Origin: Endothia cerciana
Taxonomy: Eukaryota; Ascomycota; Sordariomycetes; Diaporthales; Cryphonectriaceae
Direction of reading: 5' to 3'
Assembly (NCBI GenBank): GCA_026119935.1
Contig: JALRMH010000010.1
Coordinates: forward strand, 248,001 to 312,000
DNA: 64,000 nucleotides
The translations under genes were made by a program, and so were the position numbers. Shown here one piece after another: positions 12,643 to 23,417 of the stretch. The notes beneath the pieces are model-generated. The model was not told the origin of the DNA and made no database searches. It saw nothing but the letters and a program-made list of their open reading frames with translations. The first letter of the stretch is position 1. Each line of letters begins with the position of its first letter.

Positions 12643-12666
12643 TACACACACACACACACACACACA
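12618..12666. repeat. CA dinucleotide microsatellite
   Basis: About 24 CA units with a single T interruption, preceded by a GC-alternating stretch. It lies in non-coding sequence. Confidence 0.9.
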
Positions 12667-12865
12667 ACACATGCACCGGCGCGTGTGGCTCCTGTCGTCC
12701 TCAACAAGCTCCTGTGGGGCCGGTGGAACCGCAATTTTGACTTGCATGCGTGATGAGTTGTGTGGCCCGTGCAGCCATGCAACCCAACCCAGCCCAGCCT
12801 TCCGCGAACGACAGTCGATCCCCCCCCCCCCAAAAACGTCAAGCCACATACTGTGGTACCATAGT

Positions 12866-12970
12866 ACACTCACTCACTCACTCACTCACTCACTCACTCA
12901 CTCACTCACTCATTTACTCACTCACCCAACTCACCCAACTCACTCACCCACTCACTCACTCACTCACTCG
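12866..12970. repeat. CACT/CTCA tetranucleotide microsatellite
   Basis: A run of ACTC repeats is perfect for about 45 bases and then degenerates into ACTCACCC variants. It starts directly after a GGTACCATAGTAC palindrome-like motif and lies in non-coding sequence. Confidence 0.9.
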
Positions 12971-14789
12971 CTCCCTCGCTCGTTCAACTGTTAGATTCAC
13001 CGCTTCGAACCAGAAAACTCACACCTGCGCTACTCAATACGGGTGGTATCCACTAATCCCACGATGACCAACTCCCACACCATCATGCTACATAGGATGT
13101 CCTACGGCGCCAGTGCTAACGGCCCAGTTTCCTATCGCGGTATGACAGCTTAGCCACCGTGCAAGCCGCATCTCGTCCTGGTGGGGTCGAGGAGCAGACC
13201 GGAGGAACCGCGAGGGGGGGGGGGGGCGCCTCCTAGCACAGCGTTGACGGTTCCGATGCTGGTTGCTATAGTCAAGGTCACAAAAGGGCCACTGAGGCCA
13301 GGAGCGACAGGTCTCAGAACGACCAGGCCGAGAGCCACATCCTTCCGGTTCGACGACATGTCAGAAGCATCAGAATGCTACCCTTCTGGTTCTAGCACGG
13401 GCTTGATATCTGCAGGCCAGGCTGCCTGCGGTTGCCGCGCCTGCAGATACCGTGGTATCCCCGTCGGTCGGTCGATCGGGCAGAGACGCAACCTGGGGCA
13501 GATCATGCTGACCGGTAGTATGGCGGGCATGACGGACATGTGTGATGGTCGGCCTAGGACGAGCAGTCTCGAACACTGCAGCGGTGTATGACGGCCGATG
13601 GGTGATGGGTCGGTCTTGCATGCTGCCTCACAAGGCTGGCCGGGCTGACACTGCGAGCGCGACAATGGATGGGTTGGCTTCTCGAGTGGCACAAAGCCCT
13701 TCTGTTCCACGTCGCCGGCCCCACGCCCCAGCAGGCAGGCCAGACCAGAGACAGCCTTGAGCCTACCGATCTCGTCACCCAGTTCGGCTCGGCGGGCCAA
13801 CCTTATTCTTCCCTTGCCCTGTCACTCCAGCAGGTGCAGTCCTGCCGATTACTACATACATAACAGTCCACACGCATCGCCTCATCGCCCATCTGAGGCG
13901 CTGCGGTGCCTGGAGTCGCGTCGGGTCGGGCTTTAGAAACCCACCGATGGCACTCTCTCGAGTCATCCTCTTGCATACATAGTATTTACCGTGGTCAGGA
14001 TCTGGGGACGCATATTCTCAAGGTTGGGCCCCGCGGGTCTTCCACCCGCATGACTGGCGCCTCTGTAGCTGCACCGGGTTTCAGCTGCCTGCCGCCTTGG
14101 GTTACACCGCGGACGGTAGTCAATCATGTTCGGCTCCCAGAGTTCGAGAGGGGGGGGGGGGCGCCCCCTGCCGTGGGAGTCTTCCACTGCAAGCCACATC
14201 AGCTTGTATCTGGGCCGTGGGCGCCCCCCCCCCGTGGACAAAAATGGGCATTGTGTAAGATGCACCCCTGCCCCTCATCAGGCTGGCGGGTTGGCACAAC
14301 TCTCCGGAGCTTGGATCCCTGGCGGCGGGCGCCCGGCTTACTACATAGTACATAACTATGTGGTAGAGATCTGACTGGCTAGTGCGGCCATTGCGTCTGA
14401 TCGAAACTCGCGGATCCTCGTTTCAGGTGGTTCTAGCGGGCTTCGAAATGCCATCTTCCAGCAGGTCGAGACACCACCAAGAGCCACGGGTTCCCCTGGG
14501 TCCTGATAGGTGCTCCAGCCGAGGACGAGTCCCTTGGCCCTGGCACACGATCGAACCCCGAGTTCGCCTGTGGCGCAAGCGCCCTTGGCATTAGTTAGAG
14601 CGGAGAGGACCGGCCGCACAGGCTCTGTCCCTGGCCCACCAGGTGCCATCGGCAGAAAGAGGTTAGACAGTCGTGCGTTAAAGCGGGACGGGGGGGACTC
14701 AACCAGACAGACGCGGGAGCCTGGCTGGGCTGCTTGACCAACTGTGCTCGCCCTGCTCCTCCCGCTTTCCCAGCAGGTTGGGTCTGGAC

Positions 14790-14790
<1 letters not shown>

Positions 14791-14835
<45 letters not shown>
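14791..14835. repeat. (CAG)15 in non-coding sequence
   Basis: Fifteen perfect CAG units lie about 770 bases upstream of the zinc-finger gene start. No surrounding frame looks coding in any direction, so this is probably promoter or leader sequence and not a polyQ exon. Confidence 0.8.
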
Positions 14836-14837
<2 letters not shown>

Positions 14838-15600
14838 CCGGTTTGCAGTCCACACGAGGCATCGTCCGACCTGACCGAACCCAACCCTCCCGAGTCTTGA
14901 CGGGTTTCACCCTGCTGCTTCTTGCCCGGATTGCATCACCACACACAACAGCTTGCCTCCCCGCATCCGATCGTACTAGATTTGAGCCTGGTGTCCTCAA
15001 TTAGGAGCAGACCACATTCCCCATCAGTCTGCAAATTACACGCCCCCCCCCCCCCCCCCAGGACATCACCTCTCGCCTGTCTTCGTTGTCCTGGACACCG
15101 CTCGGGCTGGACTGGACTGGATATTCCCAAAGACCGGGTCGTTCCCACACAGGATCGCGGACAGTTACCGCGTCGAGAACCGATCTGCCCTATTCCTATA
15201 TGAGATTACACTGCCCACCCGGGCGAGTTCCTCTCCTCTTTCGCAGCCTTTTGACTCGAGTCGGCCTTGCTAGACGCGAATCGCCCTCTTCCACTTGCAG
15301 ATGAGGATCAACATTCTTTCCCTCTCTACTTTTCCTGTCGCCTCCCATTTCGATTGCACACGATCACTACGGCCTCATACCGCCGCCGACCACGGGTCTT
15401 TCGGTTCGTCAGCAGACCACCTGTTTACCGACTTTTACGCTTAATCAAAGCTGGACCAGCGCGCACTGCGCCCCCATTTCTTATATCAATTGGCAGCGGC
15501 GTAAATTTATCGACCTCCTTCGACCCACGCATGTCGTGCGCATCCTTACCCCTGAGCCTTTTCGGACAACCTGAAGGGCAGTGACTGACCTTGGGGCAAC

Positions 15601-17726
15601 ATGGACAACAACAACAATCATGCAATGGACGACACTACCATGATACGGTACTTGCTGGGCAAGTATGGGTTGACAGACTTGGTTGCTATGCTGCGGTCCG
15701 CAGCGGCAAGCGGTAAGGGAGTCCCACCGGGTCTGTCTGCACCCCGACGTATGATCTGACCTTTTCTTGTAGAGCCTGGTGCCGCGATACCACCAGCGAC
15801 GTCGAGCAGCGGCCACATCGCGGTGGCGTTTGAAGCAAACCCGAGTCCCATCTCCTTCTCCGACGCCAGCTCCATAACCGGCAGCCTCTACTCGACATGC
15901 TCCGACACATCATCCTTCCACAGCCTGAGCCTGGCGCCTTCGCCCGCAGCCTCATCAGCTAATGTCATGCCGGGGCACAATGCCGCCCCGACGTCCTCAG
16001 CGAGATCCATCGGCCGCAAGGTTGTCCGTCGGGCTGCTGCCGCCTCAAAGCGATCCAACCTCGGAGGCATCGGCAGCTCGTGGGGGAACAAGAAGCAGGA
16101 GCCGTTCGAGTGTCCGTTCTGCGGAGAGCGAGGCATCACTGTCGAGATCAAGCGCAAGAATGACCTCAAGCGTCACTTCCACGAGTTCCATACCAACCAT
16201 TCCGTCTGGACATGTACCGCGCCGGGATGCGGGCTGCCGTTCGAATGGAAGTCCGCATATACTAACCACCTCAAGTCGTGCCACCAGGGTGTCGGCCCTT
16301 TGCCCGACGACGCCATGGCCAAGACATGCCCGCAGGTTGTCTTTGCATGTGGTTTCCAAGACTGCAAGCGCATTTTCGAGGCTCAGAGTGACGAGGACGC
16401 CGACAAGAAGGCCCACGAATACTTCGCACACGTTGCCGACCACTTTGACGGGGATGGCCTAACACATCGGGACTGGTCCTACTCGGCGAGATTCCGCAAC
16501 CTCATGCGCCAGTCTCCAGTCGACGAGGCATGGAAACGCCGTGTCAAGCTCTCGTCCGAGTCACCTGCCTGGGAGGCTCTCTCGTCCTTCACCCCACGGA
16601 AGATGCTCGAGTGCCGGCATATCCCAGACGTCCAGTCGTTCGTGCAATGCGCATCAGCCCTGGGATACGCGAAGAAAGGGACACCGACACAGCTTCCGCA
16701 CGATTTCTTCATCCCGATCCGGGGCTCATGCCAGATGGCTTCGGTCAACCACCGCGTGGACCGCAGCCAAAGTGCCATCGACCAACAACTGCAGCAGCAA
16801 CAGCAACAGCAACAGATGCAGCAGTCGCATATGGATATACCCGATTTCAGTCCTTTCGAGACGCCCTTGCCTACGTTTCCCAAAGTAGAAGAGGACGCCG
16901 CGAGCCTGTCAAAGATCAGCATGGTGCCACCACCTATGAACTACACGCCTCAGACCATGCCGCCAGACGCTGCGGCATGGACTACTCGGCAAGATCCCCA
17001 GTCTGCGCTCTCCACATCTCAGGACCTCTCCAATACATCATTCTTATTGTACGTTATCCTCTCTTGGCCGTATCCCTCCGCGTCCCTGGACCACCTTTCG
17101 GCCTGCGGGTCAGGGTCCAACGAGTTACACGCTCTCAACTTTCAGACTACTCTGTTACTAACTCCAAGCTCAGCCTTGACCCGGACGACACTATCATCAC
17201 AACACCGCACATGCCCAATCTCCCGTTGCGCACGCCGACTCACTCGTTTGGCTACTGGACCGACCTCTTGTCAAACGGCACTAATTATGCCAACATGTCC
17301 GCGACCATGGGCGTCCCCGACGAGTCGCAACCGTACCCGCAGCAAGGTCACCCTCAGTACCCGCAGCAAGGTCATCCTCAGTACCCGCAGCCCACCCATT
17401 ATACAACCTCGCGGGCCCCAGACCCTCCTATCGGCCCGAACATGCAGCAGGCGGGAATGAACGCAGCCGCGCAGAAGAGGCGATGGAGCATGCGGACGAC
17501 AAGCTCCGGCCGGACGGTAGTGCCTGCGCGGGATTCCATGCGAGATTCGATGAGGGATTCCATGCGGGATTCCATGCAAAACTCGATGAGGGATTCCATG
17601 CAGAGTTCGATGAGAGACTCCATGCAGAATTCGATACGGGATTCGACAATAACGTCTGCAAACTCGAACGCCGATTCACGACCAGGCTCCATTATGTCTA
17701 GTGTTTTCCACTTCGGCGGATCATAG
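15601..17726 (+). CDS. C2H2-type zinc-finger protein with C-terminal low-complexity repeats
   Basis: Exons are 15601-15712, 15773-17048 and 17174-17726, giving 646 residues. Intron 1 has a GTAAGG donor and a TGTAG acceptor. Intron 2 has GTACGT, a perfect TACTAAC branch and CTCAG, and joins TT|C in frame. A Cys/His cluster spans about residues 151-260: FECPFCGERG…HFHEFH, WTCTAPGC…NHLKSCH and FACGFQDC…HVADHF, which suggests two or three fungal-type fingers. Ser-rich sequence lies before it. After it come a Gln run, a Pro-rich stretch and two repeat blocks (QGHPQYPQ and RDSM). This looks like a nuclear DNA-binding regulator; the target is unknown. The start is the first ATG, MDNNNNHAMDD. The 7.3-kb gene-poor region upstream would suit a complex promoter. 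Confidence 0.85.
17333..17390 (+). repeat. 24-bp tandem repeat encoding YPQQGHPQ
   Basis: About two and a half copies of a TACCCGCAGCAAGGTCAYCC-type unit lie in frame in exon 3 of the zinc-finger gene and encode YPQQGHPQYPQQGHPQYPQ. Confidence 0.85.
17532..17648 (+). repeat. 12-bp tandem repeat encoding RDSM/QNSM units
   Basis: A degenerate 12-base unit (GATTCCATGCGG type) is repeated about nine times in frame, encoding a run of four-residue units RDSM, QNSM and QSSM close to the C terminus of the zinc-finger protein. The Ser-Met-Arg-Asp periodicity is too regular to be chance and implies recent tandem expansion. Confidence 0.9.
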
Positions 17727-19153
17727 ACATGTTTTTTTCCTCTGACGATCATTACCGTTTATTCCTTGATCCGACCAGTTAATTATACCGCCGCCGGTGC
17801 CGAACCAACTTTTGTCACCTATCAGTGACACGAAATATATATCGCACGATCTCTACCTCATCATCTCATAGCCTGTCATTACTTCGCCTGCTGGTCGGTC
17901 TGCTGAGTTTTCGAGCGTTTCTTCGGGATGGATGATGCAACTACGTTTCGTATGCGAGAGAAAGATACCGAGATACCCCTGCCTGCCCCAGTCCTTTTCG
18001 TCATTTTTGTCTCTTTTTTTGCTGCTGTTCGGGTCGCCCAGATGAGGGGGGTAATTTTCTTGCGTCGTTTTTATATTATTTAGCCATGGTCTGTTGGTGG
18101 GGGGAATTTTTTTTTTTCCTTTCCCCTTTAAAATTCTTTGAGCATGTTGACCCTCGTTTAGTGGCCGTTGCGAACCTGCGCAATCTTGTCACTCTCATTG
18201 GATCATTGCTATTTTTTTTTTTTTTTCTTCTTCTTCTTTTCTTTGAATCTCGAGGAATATCGAGACCAGATCTACCAACAAGCGAGTATCTCTTATGTGT
18301 TTTTTATTCTTTGGCAAGGGAGGTGCGGATAGATAGGGGGAGAGGTAGTCCTAAGCGGAAAGGGGTTGGCAGACTGCTTCAATGTTTCTCCAAAGACCAT
18401 GACCAATGTCTTCACTTTCTAATGTCGTTGGTGTTGGCACGACGATCTTACTCAGCGAAGGATTTTGATTTCGATCTTTCTTGGTCTTCTTGGATATATG
18501 ACTTTCTAATCTCATCAATAGACGTCAAAGATCGCAGAAAACGTCCCTAGCCTTCCTGCTTCTGTTTAGGCGTATTAGCCCAGGTCCTGCTGGTGGCCCA
18601 GCCTCCCTAATGATGGCGTCTCTGATGCGCCGCTTATGCTAGGAAAGACGGTCACGGTTGGCACGAGGAGACTGCGTCTCTGCTCTGAGAAACCCCCCCC
18701 CCCCCCTTTTCAACCTTGGGTGACAGCGCGATCGCCATCTCCGTAACGACGGGAGCCCCGAACCCCGTGGCAATATGATATTGGGAAGCTGGGGTGACGG
18801 GGCACCGTTCAGCGGCGAGGGCCGGGGTGGGTACCTAAATAGAATAGGCGCTCCTGTCATGACTGAACGGCCGAGGGGGGCCGGGGAGTATGGAGTTGTA
18901 TGTGGGAAAGCGTTCAGTGTGTATCCCTTCAACAGCCCTCAGACCCGTGCCGGTAACGGACGGAAGAGAGCCCTTCCTCTACTCCCACAACCGTTCCCCC
19001 CACCCCCCACCCCCCCCCCCCATCTTCTTATCCGACAGACGGGGGGATCTAGACGCAGCATCCTCAACATCAAGCAAAGGCTCAGCATGCCATCGGGAGG
19101 CCGACAGGGAGAGGATTAGCGGTCTGATAGCCAGCTATATATATATATATATA

Positions 19154-19188
<35 letters not shown>

Positions 19189-19658
19189 TCCTATGGCCAT
19201 GCTGCCCGCCCGTCGACTTATCTCCAGGCGTGGCGGTTTGGTCGATACGCGCCGAGACGTCCCGCATCAGCAAGCACCGCATACACGTACCTTAGTCCAC
19301 CCCCTCCCCCCCCCTCAAGAGCTTCCCCAGACCACTCGTTAACTTCTCCACACGGCTTGGGGGGGTCAACCCCGCCGAACCGAATCCGCTGGTCGTTGTG
19401 TTGGGGAAAGTACTGCGGCCACAGGTCCGGGAGAGGTGGCGGCGGGTGGTTGCTCGCCGGGGGTGACAGTCGACCAGTGTCTGGTGCCTGGTATAAAGAG
19501 GTGGGCAAGGTTGATGGCCTGGTTGCCATGGTTCATGGTCATTCTTGAACCCTGCAACATTCTGCCCACGAGATTGACCCTTCGGCCAGCCCTATGTTAT
19601 ATACAGGGTTATAGTAGTACCTCCCCTCACGCATATATAATAGCACCCGCCCACCACG
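17727..19658. other. Intergenic region with microsatellites
   Basis: The first ~800 bases after the zinc-finger stop are T-rich and fit a 3' UTR and terminator zone. Beyond that lie C and T homopolymers and a TA/GT microsatellite. Just upstream of the next gene are TATA-like words at 19598-19605 and 19634-19640, the first being better spaced for a promoter. No gene is supported. Confidence 0.5.
19136..19186. repeat. Compound (TA)n(GT)n microsatellite
   Basis: About nine TA units pass directly into about fifteen GT units. Non-coding. Confidence 0.9.
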
Positions 19659-20822
19659 ATGCCCCATGCTGAGTCACCACCACCAGCCGTCGAGCCCACG
19701 ATGGCCGGCGTGCCCCTCTACGTAAACGACGGGCTCCTCTCTCCGTCCGAGGTCCTCCCCCTGGTCCCCTCGCGCCCGGACGAGCCCATGGAGGACCTCC
19801 GCGAGCGGTACGCCAGGAACGGCTACCTCCTCCTCAAGGGCCTGCTCCCGCGCGCCGACGTGCTGAGGGCGAGGGAGGCCTACTTCGGGTCCCTGGTGGA
19901 CACCGGGGTCCTGGCGCCCGGGTCGGCGCCGGTCGAGGGCCGGTTCGACGCGTCCAGGCCTGCGGCCGACTACCCGGGGATCGGCGCGGGCCAGGGCACG
20001 GGCGGGGCGGCGGTCTTCGTGGGGGCCGCGCTCGCGCAGCACACGGCGCCGTGGTACTGGAGCGGGGACGGGACGGGGTTCGCGCAGCACCGGGCGCTGC
20101 GCGAGTTCGTGGAGGGGCTCTCGGGCTGGGGCGCGGGGCGGACGCTGCCTGTCAAGAGGACGCTGCTGCGGAACAACACGCCCGGGAACAAGGCGATCGG
20201 GGTGCACTACGACCAGTCGTTCATGAGGTACGGCGAGCCGACGAGCGTCACTGCCTGGGTGCCGATCGGGGATGTCAGCCTCGAGGGGGGCGGGCTGATC
20301 TACCTCGAGGACGGTGGGTGGTCGACTAACCCCCTCCTTTCCCCCTGCCCTGGACGGCACGGGGTGCTGACCTGCTTGGTGTGGTAGGTGAGGCGCTGGG
20401 CGCCGAGATCGAGGAGGACTTCTCCAGGAAGGCGAGGGAGGCGGGCATGATGGAGGAGGAGATGAAGTCCGCCTTCAACAGGAACATGCTCGAAAACGGC
20501 GTCCTCTGTGACGGGCCGAAGGGTTTCTGTCAGGAGTATGGCAAGAGGTGGCTCGTGACCGCATACGAGGCCGGCGATGTCGTCCTTCATAGGCCACACG
20601 CGGTGAGTCTCGCTCCCATGCGCCAGCAGTGCATTGTCTCCCGCCGACGTCTGACCTCGTCTTGCCCACCCCCCCCCCCCCACCCAACAGATCCACGCCT
20701 CTACCATTAACCATGATCCGGAGGGCCGGATTAGGCTGGGGACGGATCTGCGCTTCGTGGACTCGTCACGGCCCTGGGACACGAGGTGGAACGCGCACTT
20801 TGAGTTTGGTGATGGCGTATAA
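19659..20822 (+). CDS. Phytanoyl-CoA dioxygenase (PhyH)-like Fe(II)/2-oxoglutarate enzyme
   Basis: Exons are 19659-20313, 20388-20602 and 20691-20822, giving 333 residues in frame. The fold is the double-stranded beta-helix of non-haem iron dioxygenases. The iron triad is visible as His183-x-Asp185 in GVHYDQSFMRYGEPTSVTAW and a distal His in HRPHAIHASTINHD (residues ~286-297). The arginine of GRIRLGTDLRFV is the likely 2-oxoglutarate ligand. The N-terminal part has a typical RYARNGYLLLKGLLP segment. Introns are GTGGGT..GTAG and GTGAGT..ACAG, the latter with a C-rich tract. No signal peptide is seen, so it is probably cytosolic or peroxisomal. There is no clear PTS1: the end is FEFGDGV. Substrate is unknown. 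Such genes occur both in basic metabolism and in secondary-metabolite clusters, and no cluster partner is adjacent. GC at third codon positions is very high, as in the galactokinase gene next door. Confidence 0.9.
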
Positions 20823-21824
20823 GGACTGCGGGATGTGTCAGCCAGGGAGGAAATCACATGCAGACAGAGCACGTTCGTTATAGGAAGAAACAGAGCGGCT
20901 TCAGCTGCCTACCAACCCGGACGTCCTGAGCCTGAGCAGACGTCTGCTCGCAGGTCTCCGCCTTGCTGCCGTGCCAGATGCCTTCGGTAGGTGGGTGGTC
21001 GACAGGTCCCTGACGTCCTCGTCTGACCAGGCCTCTCTGGTGGGCTTACACGCTCGGAAGTCGGCCGAGGACCTGAACTTCCCCGGAACCCGCTCGTGAT
21101 CGTGGCCATTTTTCCTTCTCCACAGATCCGTCCAGCTCGCCTCCCAAGGCCTTCCCCGTCCTGACTGAACCGTGCGCTGCTCTGTTGGCTCGGGAGGGTC
21201 GAAGCTGCTCATAGGAAGGAAGATCCATTCGCTGCTGGTGGAGATGGGAAAACATCCAAGATTACCCCCCCCCCCCAACCCTTGCAAAGTATAGCGCGCC
21301 CAGTTACCCCAGTACGGTTGGTGAGAGAGGGCCCAGGAGAGGGCCCTGGGGACAGGCCTGGGGACAGGCCTGGGGACAGGCCTGGGGACAGGCCTGGGGA
21401 GCGGGAGCCTGTCCCCTGCAGCCGCTGTCGTGAGTCTGGGCCAGGGCCCACAGCAGCTCCGGGATGATGTAACGTGGGCACTGGAGCTTGGCTGACGCGG
21501 GGCAGCCGGGGCCGCCTTGCCACTGTACACTATACGTAGCAGTAGAAGACTTACACAGCCGGGCCGCGGCTCTACTCTCGGCGCGAAATATGCCGGGTCA
21601 CCAGGACATCGTCACCTCATCCCCTCGTCGTATCACCTTCTCTTCCTCTCTCCCAGGCCCTCAGAGAAATCCCTGGCCGCCCCCGTATATATCCCCCCTT
21701 GCCTCGTCTGCCGGTCCGGGGCGTCCAGGTCGAGGCTACTGTCTCAACACCACCCACCTCTGGTCTCCAGCCCCTTGATCACCGCGGGGCAGGTTCCTCT
21801 CACACCCCCCACGACAGCCTCACC
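20823..21824. other. Promoter-side intergenic region upstream of galactokinase
   Basis: The region holds a 12-bp minisatellite (listed separately), a C9 run and, just upstream of the galactokinase gene, a pyrimidine-rich leader with a TATA-like GTATATAT at 21685-21692. No gene is supported in either strand. Confidence 0.5.
21346..21399. repeat. 12-bp minisatellite CTGGGGACAGGC, 4.5 copies
   Basis: Perfect tandem copies start at 21346, 21358, 21370 and 21382, with a half copy ending at 21399. It lies about 430 bases upstream of the galactokinase ATG. Confidence 0.95.
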
Positions 21825-23417
21825 ATGGCCGGCACCGTCCCCCTTGCGCGGTCGCTAGACCAGATCTACAACGCCGACGCCCTGGCCGCCCAGGGCAGAC
21901 GCTGGAACAGCCTCCTGGCCCAGTTCCAATCCACCTACAGCCAGCCCGCCGAGTTCGTCGCCCGCTCCCCGGGCCGCGTTAACATCATCGGCGAGCACAT
22001 CGACTACTCGCTCTACTCGGTCCTGCCCATGGCCATCACCGCTGACGTCCTGCTCGCCGTCTCCACCAAGGTCGACCCCTCCACCGTGAAGCCGGGGACC
22101 TACAGGATCCAGATCGCAAACGTCCAGGGCACCAGGTACCCCGCCCACGAGTTCGGCATCCCCTTCGACGCCGTCGACATCGACGCCACCGTGCACGAGT
22201 GGACCAACTACTTCAAGTCCGGCCTGCGCGGCGCGCTGGAGCTCCTGCGCAGGAAGCGCGGCGCGGGCTACCAGCCCGTCTCGATGCGCATACTCATGGA
22301 CGGCACCGTCCCCGCCGGCGGCGGCCTGTCCTCGTCCGCCGCCTTCACGAGCACCTCGGCGCTGGCGGTCATGGTCGCCAACGGCGAGAGGGCCGTGGAC
22401 AAGACCGAGCTCACCGAGCTGGCCATCGTCTCGGAGCGCGCGGTGGGCGTCAACAGCGGCGGCATGGACCAGTCCGCCTCCGTCCTGTCGGAGCGCGGGT
22501 CCGCCCTCTTCGTGTCCTTCCTGCCCTCCCTGACCGCGCGCACCGTCTCGCTCCCCAGGACGAACCCGGAGCTGTGCTTCCTCATCGCGCAGAGCTTCGT
22601 CGCGGCGGACAAGTTCGTCACGGGGCCGATCCACTACAACCTGCGGGTCGTGGAGTGCAGCCTCGCGGCCGCATACCTGAACGCCGTGCTGAACCCCGAG
22701 GGCACCCAGCTCCCCGCCGACGCGGCGCCGCTGGGCATATCCCTGCGCGGGTTCCACGACGCCTACTTCGCCTCGCACCCGGAGGCCGCCGCCAGGGCGG
22801 GGCCCCTGGAGGGCCAGCTCTCGGAGCTCGTCTCCCTCACCGAGTCGGCGCTGGGCCGGGAGGAGGGGTACACCCGCGAGGAGGTCGCCTCGGTGCTCGG
22901 CGTCACCGTGGACGAGCTCAACGCGCGCTTCACCTCCAGGTTCCCCGTGCGTGCCGACCGCTTCAAGCTGCGGCAGCGGGCCCTGCACGTCTTCAGCGAG
23001 GCGCTGCGCGTGGTCCGGTTCATGACCCTGCTCGAGGACCCGGCGCACCACCCGGAGGCCGCCGGTGCCGCGGCGGCCGCGGACACCACCGAGTACAACC
23101 AGAAGCTGGGCGCGCTGCTCAACGAGACGCAGGACAGCTGCCGCGACGTCTACGAGTGCTCCTGCCCCGAGATCGACGACATCTGCAGGATCGCGCGCGC
23201 CGCCGGGAGCTACGGGTCGAGGGTGACGGGCGCGGGCTGGGGCGGGTGCAGCGTGCACCTCGTGCCCGCGGACAGGGTGCAGGCCGTGCGGGCCGCGTGG
23301 GAGAGCGAGTACTATGCCAGGATGGACCTGAGCGAGGAGCAGAGGGAGGCGGCCATCGTCGAGAGTCGGCCGGGGGGCGGGAGCGCCGTGTATGTGGTGG
23401 CCGAGGGAACCTTGTGA
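21825..23417 (+). CDS. GAL1: Galactokinase
   Basis: This single exon encodes 530 residues, the usual size for fungal galactokinase. It phosphorylates alpha-D-galactose at C1 with ATP, the entry step of the Leloir pathway in the cytosol. GHMP-kinase landmarks are in order: the galactokinase signature PGRVNIIGEHIDYSLYSVLP (about residues 48-67), the ATP-binding loop PAGGGLSSSAAF (about 163-174) with the following SERAVGVNSGGMDQSAS, and motif 3 GSRVTGAGWGGCSVHLVP near residue 465. The start is set by the CACCATGG context and by MAGTVPLARSLDQIY aligning with family N termini; a longer upstream frame is leader sequence. No introns. Codon use is strongly GC-ending. The long frames on the other strand and in frame +2 here are shadows of this biased coding sequence. 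The next gene converges on it. Confidence 0.95.
   Translation: MAGTVPLARSLDQIYNADALAAQGRRWNSLLAQFQSTYSQPAEFVARSPGRVNIIGEHIDYSLYSVLPMAITADVLLAVSTKVDPSTVKPGTYRIQIANVQGTRYPAHEFGIPFDAVDIDATVHEWTNYFKSGLRGALELLRRKRGAGYQPVSMRILMDGTVPAGGGLSSSAAFTSTSALAVMVANGERAVDKTELTELAIVSERAVGVNSGGMDQSASVLSERGSALFVSFLPSLTARTVSLPRTNPELCFLIAQSFVAADKFVTGPIHYNLRVVECSLAAAYLNAVLNPEGTQLPADAAPLGISLRGFHDAYFASHPEAAARAGPLEGQLSELVSLTESALGREEGYTREEVASVLGVTVDELNARFTSRFPVRADRFKLRQRALHVFSEALRVVRFMTLLEDPAHHPEAAGAAAAADTTEYNQKLGALLNETQDSCRDVYECSCPEIDDICRIARAAGSYGSRVTGAGWGGCSVHLVPADRVQAVRAAWESEYYARMDLSEEQREAAIVESRPGGGSAVYVVAEGTL

Larger units (their letters stand above)
8286..15600. other. 7.3-kb gene-poor region with many simple repeats
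   Basis: I see no credible gene here. The longer open frames (for example 8815-9639 plus, 9289-9828 minus, 11087-11617 minus) have compositions typical of random GC-rich sequence and lack domains and splice signals. The region is unusually rich in G/C homopolymers, CA, CACT and CAG microsatellites and short palindromes. It ends in the promoter or leader of the zinc-finger gene at 15601, whose 5' region may be long. A non-coding transcript cannot be excluded from sequence alone. Confidence 0.5.

Noticed and set aside
13004..13060. TTCTGGTTCGAAGC on the minus strand as a possible tRNA T-arm
   Set aside because: No acceptor-stem pairing, no A box at the right spacing and no cloverleaf could be drawn.
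14356..15000. 214-residue minus-strand frame with a poly-Leu stretch
   Set aside because: The poly-Leu comes from the (CAG)15 microsatellite. The flanks have no protein-like pattern or splice signals.
21855..23258. 467-residue minus-strand frame, and a 428-residue second plus frame, over galactokinase
   Set aside because: Extreme GC third-position bias of the galactokinase gene removes stops from other frames. The Arg/Gly/Ala/Gln-rich translations are typical shadows.
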